Origin: Burkholderia sp. Ac-20379 | GTDB lineage: Bacteria > Pseudomonadota > Gammaproteobacteria > Burkholderiales > Burkholderiaceae | Reading direction: 5' to 3' | Length of the DNA stretch: 32,273 nt | NCBI RefSeq assembly: GCF_017104645.1 | Contig: NZ_JAAGPF010000057.1 | Coordinates: 1-32,273, forward strand | Shown here: one piece after another, positions 25,967 through 32,273 of the stretch | Position numbering within the stretch: the stretch's first letter is position 1 | How the letters are laid out: each line of letters begins with the position of its first letter | Position numbers and translations under genes: made by a program | The notes under the pieces: model-generated | Database searches by the model: none | What the model was told of the DNA's origin: nothing | The model's input: the letters and a program-made list of their open reading frames with translations, nothing else

Positions 25967-28324
25967 ATGAATCAGCACGCCGAACCGTTCCTCCAGGATC
26001 TCGATTTCCGTCAGGTCCATGTTTCGCTGCCGCACGAATCCGCGCATCTGCACGTGAGCGGCCGCGCCACCTACACCGACGACATCCCGGTCGTGGCCGG
26101 CACGCTGCACGCCGCACTCGGGCTCAGCACGCAGGCGCACGCGCGCATCGTCGCCGCCGATTTCGAGGCCGTGCGCGCGATGCCCGGCGTGGTCGCCGTG
26201 TTCACGGCCGAGGACATTCCCGGCGTCAACGATTGCGGCCCGATCATCCACGACGATCCGATCCTGGCCGACGGCCTCGTGCAGTTCGTCGGCCAGCCGG
26301 TGTTCATCGTCGTGGCCACTTCGCACGACACGGCGCGCCGCGCCGCGCGCCTTGCGAAGATCGATTACGCGCCGCTGCCCGCGATCCTGACCGCGCAGGC
26401 CGCGCGCGCGGCCGAATCCTACGTGCTGCCGCCGATGCGGCTCGCGCGCGGCGATGCGGCCGGCAAGGCCGCCGCCGCCGCGTTCCGCGACGCGGGCGAG
26501 ATGACGCTTGGCGGCCAGGAGCAGTTCTATCTCGAAGGGCAGATCGCCTACGCGGTGCCGAAGGACGACGACGGCATGCACGTCTATTGCTCGACGCAGC
26601 ATCCGAGCGAGATGCAGCACCTCGTGGCGCACGCGCTCGGCGTGGCCTCGCACAACGTGCTGATCGAGTGCCGGCGCATGGGCGGCGGCTTCGGCGGCAA
26701 GGAATCGCAGTCGGGCATCTTCGCGTGCTGCGCGGCCGTCGCGGCCTGGAAGCTGCTGTGCCCGGTCAAGCTGCGCCCCGACCGCGACGACGACATGATG
26801 ATCACCGGCAAGCGCCACGATTTCCATTACCGCTACGAGGTGGGCTACGACGCGAGCGGCCGGATCGACGGCGTGTCGGTCGACATGACCTCGCGCTGCG
26901 GCTTCTCGGCCGATTTGTCGGGCCCGGTGATGACGCGCGCCGTCTGCCATTTCGACAACGCGTACTGGCTGCCCGACGTGTCGATCGCGGGCCATTGCGG
27001 CAAGACCAACACGCAGTCGAACACCGCGTTTCGCGGCTTCGGCGGGCCGCAGGGCGCGTTCGCGATCGAGTACATCGTCGACAACGTGGCGCGCGCGCTC
27101 GATCTCGATCCGCTCGACGTGCGCTACCGCAATCTCTACGGCCAGGACGCGAACAACGTCACGCCGTACGGCCAGACCATCGAGGACAACATCCTGCACG
27201 CGCTGCTCGGCGAGCTGGAGGCGACCAGCGGTTACCGCGCGCGGCGGCGCGCCGTGCGCGAATTCAATGCCGCCAACCCGGTGCTCAAGAAGGGCATCGC
27301 GATCACGCCGGTCAAGTTCGGCATCGCGTTCAACGTCGCGCACTTCAATCAAGCCGGCGCGCTCGTGCATATCTATACCGACGGCTCGATCCTCGTGAAC
27401 CACGGCGGCACGGAGATGGGGCAGGGGCTCAACACCAAGGTGGCGCAGGTGGTGGCGCACGAGCTGGGCGTTGCGTTCGGCCGCGTGCGCGTGACGGCCA
27501 CCGATACCAGCAAGGTGGCGAACACCTCGGCCACCGCCGCGTCCACCGGTTCGGATCTGAACGGCAAGGCCGCGCAGGACGCGGCGCGCCAACTGCGCGA
27601 GCGGCTCGCGGCGTTCGCGGCCGAGAAGCTCGGCGACGGCGGCGCGAGCCCCGCCGACGTGCGCTTCGCCGACGATCGCGTGTGGATCGGCGGGCAGGCG
27701 CTGCCGTTCGGCGAGGTGGTGGCGAAGGCGTATCTGGCGCGCGTCCAGCTGTGGTCCGACGGCTTCTACGCCACCCCGAAGCTGTATTGGGATCAGGCGA
27801 AGCTGCAGGGCCGGCCGTTCTTCTACTACGCGTATGGCGCGGCTGTCAGCGAGGTGGTGATCGACACGCTGACGGGCGAGATGCGCGTGCTGCGCGTCGA
27901 TGCGCTGCACGACGTGGGCGCGTCGCTGAACCCGGCGCTCGACAAGGGGCAGGTCGAAGGCGCCTTCATCCAGGGCATGGGCTGGCTCACGACCGAGGAG
28001 CTGTGGTGGAACGACGGCGGCAAGCTGATGACGCATGCGCCGTCCACCTACAAGATTCCGACCGTCAACGACACGCCGCCCGAATTCCACGTGAACCTGT
28101 TCCGCAACCGCAACGTGGAAGACAGCATCCACCGCTCGAAGGCGGTCGGCGAGCCGCCGCTGCTGCTGCCGTTCTCGGTGTTCTTCGCGGTGCGCGACGC
28201 GGTGGCCGCCGTGGGCGATTATCGCGTGCAGCCGCCGCTCGATGCGCCGGCCACCGGCGAAGCGATCCTGCGGGCGGTGCAGGCCGTGCGCTCCGCACGG
28301 GCCGCGCAAACGCCGGAGGCATGA
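25967..28324 (+). CDS. xdhB: Xanthine dehydrogenase, molybdopterin-binding large subunit
   Basis: The 785-residue large subunit hydroxylates hypoxanthine and xanthine at the molybdenum cofactor. Family hallmarks are present and intact: RATYTDDIP near the N-terminus, GGGFGGKESQ, TAFRGFGGPQG (with the substrate-binding Arg), GGTEMGQGLNTK, and KAVGEPPLLL carrying the catalytic Glu. Length fits the bacterial split form. The start at 25967 has GGAG eight bases upstream and follows the xdhA remnant by 23 bp. The coding sequence shows no damage, although its electron-transfer partner XdhA is truncated just upstream and the operon promoter has presumably been lost with the xdhA 5' end. This pattern points to a recent break rather than long decay. 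Confidence 0.96.
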   Translation: MNQHAEPFLQDLDFRQVHVSLPHESAHLHVSGRATYTDDIPVVAGTLHAALGLSTQAHARIVAADFEAVRAMPGVVAVFTAEDIPGVNDCGPIIHDDPILADGLVQFVGQPVFIVVATSHDTARRAARLAKIDYAPLPAILTAQAARAAESYVLPPMRLARGDAAGKAAAAAFRDAGEMTLGGQEQFYLEGQIAYAVPKDDDGMHVYCSTQHPSEMQHLVAHALGVASHNVLIECRRMGGGFGGKESQSGIFACCAAVAAWKLLCPVKLRPDRDDDMMITGKRHDFHYRYEVGYDASGRIDGVSVDMTSRCGFSADLSGPVMTRAVCHFDNAYWLPDVSIAGHCGKTNTQSNTAFRGFGGPQGAFAIEYIVDNVARALDLDPLDVRYRNLYGQDANNVTPYGQTIEDNILHALLGELEATSGYRARRRAVREFNAANPVLKKGIAITPVKFGIAFNVAHFNQAGALVHIYTDGSILVNHGGTEMGQGLNTKVAQVVAHELGVAFGRVRVTATDTSKVANTSATAASTGSDLNGKAAQDAARQLRERLAAFAAEKLGDGGASPADVRFADDRVWIGGQALPFGEVVAKAYLARVQLWSDGFYATPKLYWDQAKLQGRPFFYYAYGAAVSEVVIDTLTGEMRVLRVDALHDVGASLNPALDKGQVEGAFIQGMGWLTTEELWWNDGGKLMTHAPSTYKIPTVNDTPPEFHVNLFRNRNVEDSIHRSKAVGEPPLLLPFSVFFAVRDAVAAVGDYRVQPPLDAPATGEAILRAVQAVRSARAAQTPEA

Positions 28325-28328
28325 CGCG

Positions 28329-28919
28329 ATGCTGCCGATTCCCTCGTCGATTCAGATTCAGGTCGGGCGGCGGCGCGAGCCGGCCTCGACGCCGCGCGCC
28401 GCGCCGATGCATGTCGTGCTGTTCGGCGCGGGGCATGTCGGCCATGCGCTCGTCGCGCTGCTCGCGCATCTGCCCTGCGTCGTGCAGTGGGTCGATACGC
28501 GCGACGAATGCTTTCCCGACGAGATGCCGCCGAACGTGCAGCCCGAGCCGACCGACACGCCCGAGGCGCTGGTCGACGCCGCGCCGCCCGGCACGTACTT
28601 CCTCGTCATGACGCACAACCACGCGCTCGATTTCGCGCTGGCCGAGCGGATCCTGCGGCGCGAGGATTTCGCGTATTTCGGCATGATCGGCTCGCGTACC
28701 AAGCGCGTGCGGTTCGAGCGGCGGCTCGTCGATCGCGGCGTGGCGGCCGCGCACGTGGCCGACATGGTGTGCCCGATCGGCGTGAGCGGCATCGTCGACA
28801 AGGCGCCGGCCGCGATCGCGGTGGCCGTCTGCGCCGAGCTGCTGCAGGCCCGCACCGGCGCGCCGCGCGCGTGGCGCAAGCGGGTAGTGGCCGAGGCCGA
28901 GGTCGCGCTGGCGCCCTGA
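28329..28919 (+). CDS. xdhC: XdhC-type accessory protein lacking the N-terminal domain
   Basis: The 196-residue protein carries the XdhC C-terminal Rossmann domain: VVLFGAGHVGHALV (about 29-42), MTHNHALDFALAERIL, GMIGSRTKR and CPIGVSGIVDKAP. XdhC inserts or matures the molybdenum cofactor of xanthine dehydrogenase. Typical family members are around 300 residues, with an N-terminal XdhC/CoxI domain before the Rossmann domain. Here only about 26 unrelated residues precede it. The start is well supported, with GGAGG nine bases upstream and 4 bp after the xdhB stop, so this is not merely a wrong start. Either this lineage has a short XdhC or an in-frame deletion removed the first domain. It probably works, if at all, with the linked xdhB product. 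Confidence 0.85.
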   Translation: MLPIPSSIQIQVGRRREPASTPRAAPMHVVLFGAGHVGHALVALLAHLPCVVQWVDTRDECFPDEMPPNVQPEPTDTPEALVDAAPPGTYFLVMTHNHALDFALAERILRREDFAYFGMIGSRTKRVRFERRLVDRGVAAAHVADMVCPIGVSGIVDKAPAAIAVAVCAELLQARTGAPRAWRKRVVAEAEVALAP

Positions 28920-29022
28920 CCGGCCGCCGCGCAATTCGGTCTTTTCAAACGCGGCGCTTTTCGCGAAGATAGCCGGCACTGCTTCCCAACGAGACGGCCC
29001 TCGCGGGCCTGCACCGACAACA

Positions 29023-29832
29023 ATGCCGAGACATCTTCATTCGCCGCGCCGCGCATCCGCGCGCGCCATCCTGCTGGCCGCCGCGGTCGCGGCCGGTGCG
29101 TTCGCCGCCCACTCCGCCCACGCCGTCGAGCTTCACGTCATGAATTCGGGCGGCTTCACGGCCGCCTATCAACGCCTCGCGCCGAAATTCACGGCCGCGT
29201 CGGGCGACACGCTCGAGATCACCTATGGCCCGTCGATGGGCGCGACGCCGCAGGCGATTCCTAACCGCCTCGCGCGGGGCGAGCCGGCCGACGTGGTGAT
29301 CATGGTCGGCTACGCGCTCGACAAGCTGATCGCCGAGGGCAAGGTGCGCGCCGATTCGCGCGTCGAGCTGGCCGATTCGCGGATCGGCGCGGTGGTGAAG
29401 GCCGGCGCGCCGGTGCCCGACGTCTCCACGCCCGAGGCGCTGAAGGCCGCGTTGCTGGCCGCGCCGTCGGTGGCGTATTCGGACAGCGCGAGCGGCGTGT
29501 ATATCGAGCGCGAGCTGTTCGAGAAGCTCGGCATCGCCGCGCAACTGAAGCCGAAGGCGACCAAGGTGCCGCGCGTGCCGGTGGCGTCGAAGGTGGCCGA
29601 CGGCAGCTATGCGCTCGGTTTCCAGCAGGTGGCCGAACTGCTGCCGGTGAAGGGCGTGACGTTCGCCGGGCGGATTCCCGAATCGCTGCAATCGATCACG
29701 CGCTACGCGGCCGGCATTCCGGTGGGCGCGCAGCATCCCGAGGCGGCGCGCAAGCTGCTCGACTATCTGGCCTCGCCGGCGGCGCGCGCCGACGTGGAAG
29801 CGACCGGGCTCGATCCGATCGCCGCGCATTAA
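29023..29832 (+). CDS. ModA-like periplasmic substrate-binding protein
   Basis: The 269-residue exported protein has an Arg-rich N-terminus, a hydrophobic signal segment (about 13-35) and likely cleavage after AHSAHA, followed by a type II periplasmic binding fold similar to ModA (molybdate) proteins: VELHVMNSGGFTAAYQRLAPKF, YGPSMGATPQAIPNRLARGE, ADVVIMVGYALDKL, and a C-terminal PEAARKLLDYLASPAA. No modB or modC accompanies it, so it is an orphan binding protein. Its position after xdhBC is suggestive because xanthine dehydrogenase needs molybdenum, but the ligand cannot be inferred from sequence alone. A 103-bp gap separates it from xdhC, so it may have its own promoter. A terminator-like hairpin follows its stop. 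Confidence 0.85.
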   Translation: MPRHLHSPRRASARAILLAAAVAAGAFAAHSAHAVELHVMNSGGFTAAYQRLAPKFTAASGDTLEITYGPSMGATPQAIPNRLARGEPADVVIMVGYALDKLIAEGKVRADSRVELADSRIGAVVKAGAPVPDVSTPEALKAALLAAPSVAYSDSASGVYIERELFEKLGIAAQLKPKATKVPRVPVASKVADGSYALGFQQVAELLPVKGVTFAGRIPESLQSITRYAAGIPVGAQHPEAARKLLDYLASPAARADVEATGLDPIAAH

Positions 29833-29860
29833 CGCGTCGCCTCGCCATTCGCATGGAGGC

Positions 29861-29886
29861 ACGGCGCCATGCGGCGCCGTTTCATT
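29861..29886 (+). terminator. Rho-independent terminator-like hairpin after the ModA-like gene
   Basis: ACGGCGCC and GGCGCCGT form a perfect 8-bp GC-rich stem with an ATGC loop (29861-29880), followed by TTCATT. It starts 29 bases after the stop codon. The T-tract is short, but the position and stem make a terminator likely. Confidence 0.6.
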
Positions 29887-29942
29887 GACCTTCGATGGCG
29901 GCCGCCTCGCGCGGCCGTTCGATTTTTTGCTCCGGATTCCCG

Positions 29943-30383
29943 ATGACCGATTCGACTGCCGCTGCCGCCAGCTTCGCCGCCGACGACGCGCAACCGTACT
30001 TCGACGCGATCGTCTCGACCTGCGCCGAGATCGAGGCCTGGCTCGCGGGCAGCGCGACCGAGGCGGCCGCGCTCGATGCGCTGCTCGCGCAGTTCGCGCC
30101 GCACTTCACGATGGTCGGCACCGATGGCGCGCAATACGATCGCGCCAGCCTGCGCGCGCTGTTCGTGCGATTGGGCGGCCACAAGCCGGGGCTGCGAATC
30201 ACGTTTTCGGCGATGCGCGCGATCGCGTGCTACCCGGGCGGGGCGGCGATCGGCTACGACGAGCATCAGCACGATGCGGCCGGCGCGTTGCGCTCGCGCC
30301 GTTCGACGGCCGTGCTCGAACGCGACGCGGCGAGCGGCGCGATTCGCTGGACCCATCTGCAGGAAACCTGGATCGGCGCTTGA
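29943..30383 (+). CDS. Small SnoaL/DUF4440-like (NTF2-fold) protein
   Basis: This 146-residue cytoplasmic protein has no signal peptide or membrane segment. The pattern of an N-terminal helix (EIEAWLAGSATEAAALDALLAQFA), PHFTMVGTDGAQYDRASLRALF and a C-terminal strand ending WTHLQETWIG resembles the NTF2-like DUF4440/SnoaL superfamily, whose members range from small-molecule isomerases to uncharacterised proteins. I cannot name a reaction. The start at 29943 puts translation right before the conserved region. An upstream in-frame ATG at 29895 would add 16 residues overlapping the sequence after the terminator hairpin and is less likely. The gene converges on the LysR gene and is not obviously linked to its neighbours. 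Confidence 0.75.
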   Translation: MTDSTAAAASFAADDAQPYFDAIVSTCAEIEAWLAGSATEAAALDALLAQFAPHFTMVGTDGAQYDRASLRALFVRLGGHKPGLRITFSAMRAIACYPGGAAIGYDEHQHDAAGALRSRRSTAVLERDAASGAIRWTHLQETWIGA

Positions 30384-30412
30384 TTGGCGCTTGAGCAGCA
30401 CTTGACGGCCCA

Positions 30413-30433
30413 CCCGCGCGTCTCCCGCGCGGG
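30413..30433. terminator. Hairpin between convergent genes
   Basis: CCCGCGCG (30413-30420) and CGCGCGGG (30426-30433) form a perfect 8-bp stem with a 5-base loop in the 53-bp space between the convergent small gene and the LysR gene. No T-tract is seen on either strand, so a bidirectional terminator role is inferred from position only. Confidence 0.4.
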
Positions 30434-30436
30434 GCG

Positions 30437-31402
30437 TCAGCGTTTCCTGCGCGCGCGCGTGCCGGTCAGCGCATCGGACACCGATTTCACGAACGCGCCG
30501 AGCCAGGCGATGTCGGTCGGCCGGTTCGGCTGCGGATGCGCGAGCTGGTAGCAGAGGATGCGCGGGAACGGCACGGGCGGCTCGGCGATCACGAGCGGCA
30601 GCAGTTGCGCGTAGTGCGTTGCGAAGCGGCGCGTGGTGGTGAAGATCAGATCCGATTGCAGCAGCACCTGCGGCACCACGCCGAAATACGGCAGCGTGGC
30701 GACCACGCGGCGCTCGAGCCCGGCGCGCGCCAGGCCGATCTCGATCGCGTTGCGCGCCGCGCCCGTGTACGGCGTGGGCGCCAGATGCGCGGCCGCCGCA
30801 TAGGCCTCGCGCGTGAGCGGCGCGTGCGCGAGCGGGTGCGTCTCGCGCATCAGGCACACCACGGCGTCGCGGAACAGCTCGCTGCGCGCGAAGCGCGGCG
30901 CCGGCTTCGGCCAGTTCGCGATCACCAGATCGAGCTGGCCCGAATCGAGCGCGTCGGCGTGATCGAGCGCCGGGTTCAGCGAATCGATCTCCAGATGCGC
31001 GAGCGGCGCGGCCTCGCGAAAACGCGCGATCAGCGTCGGCATGAAGAAATCGTTGAGGTAGTCGGGCGCGGCGATCCGGAACGTGCGGCGCGAGCGGGCC
31101 GGATCGAAATCGCCGTGCGGGGTGGCGATGAAATCGACGTCGCGCAGCGCGCGCTGCGCCGCCTCGAGCAGCGATGCGCCGTATTCGGTCGGCACCATGC
31201 CCGACTTGCCGCGCACCAGGATCGGATCGTTGAGGATTTCGCGCAGCCGCCGCAGCGCGGTGCTGATGGCCGGCTGCGTCTGGTTCAGGCGCAGCGCGGC
31301 CTGCGTGACGCTGCGCTCGAGCAGCAGCGTGCGCAGCACCCGCACCAGCCAGATATCGAGCGAGGCGGTGCGGGTGTCGGTGGCATCGGGGTCGGGGAGC
31401 AT
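30437..31402 (-). CDS. LysR-family transcriptional regulator
   Basis: This 321-residue protein has an N-terminal winged helix-turn-helix (about 18-76: SVTQAALRLNQTQPAISTALRRLREIL then DPILVRG, the family signature) and a LysR substrate-binding domain (about 105-310, beginning RRTFRIAAPDYLNDFFMPTL). The subfamily resembles NodD/SyrM-like regulators. The target is not evident. It lies on the same strand as, and 98 bp downstream of, the DsbA-fold isomerase gene, and converges with the small SnoaL-like gene, so it is not in the classic divergent arrangement. The ATG at 31402 sits directly before the acidic leader of the protein and no strong ribosome-binding site was noticed. The gap 31403-31500 holds no gene. 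Confidence 0.92.
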   Translation of the reverse strand: MLPDPDATDTRTASLDIWLVRVLRTLLLERSVTQAALRLNQTQPAISTALRRLREILNDPILVRGKSGMVPTEYGASLLEAAQRALRDVDFIATPHGDFDPARSRRTFRIAAPDYLNDFFMPTLIARFREAAPLAHLEIDSLNPALDHADALDSGQLDLVIANWPKPAPRFARSELFRDAVVCLMRETHPLAHAPLTREAYAAAAHLAPTPYTGAARNAIEIGLARAGLERRVVATLPYFGVVPQVLLQSDLIFTTTRRFATHYAQLLPLVIAEPPVPFPRILCYQLAHPQPNRPTDIAWLGAFVKSVSDALTGTRARRKR

Positions 31403-31500
31403 CGGCGGTAGGGGGCCGGTCGGGAGCGGATCGGGAACATGGCGCGCCTACGATACCGGAGCGCGCGGCGCACGCGGCGCGGCGCGCGCTATGCGCGGTA

Positions 31501-32139
31501 TCAGCGGCGGCCGGGCGGCAGCGCGCTGATGCGTTTCACTTCCTTCGATTCGAGCCAGTTCGGCGTGCGCGCGCAATACAGCACCATCGCCAGCGCATCC
31601 TCGCCCCAGAACAGCTGACGGTTCATCCAGAACGTCGGCACGCCGAACACGCCGAGCGCGATCGCGTCCTGCGTGTTGCGGTCGAGCTGCGCGCGGGTGG
31701 CGTCGGCGTCGATGCGCGGATCGTCGGCCGCGATGCCGATGCGTTCGCACAGCGCGGCGAAGCCGTCCTCGGTGGTGGGATCGCGGCCTTCGCGCCAGAT
31801 GAAGCGGAACATCTCGCGCACCGTCGCGAAATCGGCCGACGCGGCCACCGCGAGCCGCATGATCCGCGACGAATCGAACGGGTGCGCGGGCGGCATGCGG
31901 AACGGAATGCCGAGCTGATCGGCGCGGAACAGCGCGTGGCGGTACGTGAACACGCGCTTGGCCGGCACGTCGTACATCGGGCGCTGGCCCCAGTGATGCT
32001 GAAGCACCGGCAGCGACACCGGCACCGGCTCGAACGGCATGCTCGGCCACTTGTCTTGCTGTTCGAGCAGCAGGTACGTGAACGGCGACAGGAAATCGTA
32101 ATACCAGCGCGGCTGGCTGGCGTCGTGGCCCACGGTCAT
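31501..32139 (-). CDS. DsbA-fold protein, 2-hydroxychromene-2-carboxylate isomerase family
   Basis: The 212-residue cytoplasmic protein opens with WYYDFLSPFTYLLLEQ, the kappa-class glutathione-transferase/HCCA-isomerase signature with the conserved Ser in the place of the DsbA Cys. The C-terminal ALGVFGVPTFWMNRQLFWGED contains the cis-Pro loop and the FWGxD/E block. HCCA isomerases act in naphthalene and related aromatic catabolism, but many homologues sit outside such pathways and likely have other glutathione-dependent substrates. No ring-cleavage genes are near, so the substrate is unknown. The start at 32139 is supported by AGGAG eight bases upstream. The LysR gene lies 98 bp downstream on the same strand and may be co-transcribed. 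Confidence 0.88.
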   Translation of the reverse strand: MTVGHDASQPRWYYDFLSPFTYLLLEQQDKWPSMPFEPVPVSLPVLQHHWGQRPMYDVPAKRVFTYRHALFRADQLGIPFRMPPAHPFDSSRIMRLAVAASADFATVREMFRFIWREGRDPTTEDGFAALCERIGIAADDPRIDADATRAQLDRNTQDAIALGVFGVPTFWMNRQLFWGEDALAMVLYCARTPNWLESKEVKRISALPPGRR

Positions 32140-32239
32140 CTGGCAATCTCCTGTGGAATGGCGCGGGGCGGCGCGGCCCGCGAGCCGTCATGGTACGCAA
32201 TGGCGGGGCCGCGTGCAGCAATCGCGGCGAATCGGCCGC

Positions 32240-32273
32240 TCACGCGTCGCCGGGGTTCGGGCCGGGCGGTACG
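32240..32273 (-). CDS. Possible C-terminal end of a gene cut by the window edge
   Basis: On the minus strand the last bases read VPPGPNPGDA then TGA (32242-32240), compatible with the Pro/Gly-rich end of a protein starting outside the window. The codons have the high third-position GC seen in neighbouring genes. This is too short to identify and may be chance. The space between it and the isomerase start (32140-32239) holds nothing else recognisable. Confidence 0.3.
   Translation of the reverse strand, partial: VPPGPNPGDA

Noticed and set aside
25811..28309. An 832-codon minus-strand open frame opposite xdhB
   Set aside because: xdhB on the plus strand has all molybdenum-hydroxylase motifs; the antisense translation is Arg/His/Ala-rich without features.

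Overview
The window is GC-rich, with Burkholderia-type codon use and gene content: a siderophore nonribosomal peptide synthetase (NRPS) locus with TauD/SyrP-type hydroxylase, FhuB-type fused permease and STN-type TonB receptor, next to xanthine dehydrogenase genes. The best guess is Burkholderia sensu lato (beta-proteobacteria). No tRNA, rRNA, CRISPR array or intact insertion sequence was seen.

Positions 1-25531 are one siderophore locus, all on the minus strand. In transcription order it holds an aspartyl beta-hydroxylase (24464-25531), a one-module Asp-activating NRPS (21228-24467, start overlapping the hydroxylase stop), a TonB-dependent receptor (18556-21048), a three-module NRPS (7478-18460), a PvdQ-like Ntn-hydrolase acylase (4948-7428), a substrate-binding protein (3967-4878), a fused FhuB-type permease (1974-3974), a first ATPase (1063-1977), a second ATPase (134-925) and the start of another exported protein (1-137). 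Reading the A-domain pocket residues by hand gives Asp for the small NRPS, and an unassigned residue X (DAEYIGAIS), Thr (followed by an epimerase) and Gly for the large one. The predicted backbone therefore contains beta-hydroxy-Asp, X, D-Thr and Gly. The order, the acyl group and the release step are open: no thioesterase, MbtH, ECF sigma factor, hydroxamate enzyme or siderophore exporter lies in the window.

At about 25500-25515 the locus abuts the 3' third of a plus-strand xanthine dehydrogenase small-subunit gene (xdhA) with no promoter, MbtH or sigma gene between. This looks like a rearrangement breakpoint (or an assembly join): xdhA has lost its 5' two thirds and the hydroxylase has probably lost its native start region. 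An intact xdhB (25967-28324) and an XdhC with only the C-terminal Rossmann domain (28329-28919) follow.

The remainder (28920-32273) is an ordinary accessory region: an orphan ModA-like binding protein, a small SnoaL/DUF4440-like protein, a LysR regulator, a DsbA-fold (2-hydroxychromene-2-carboxylate isomerase family) protein, and a possible gene end at the right edge.
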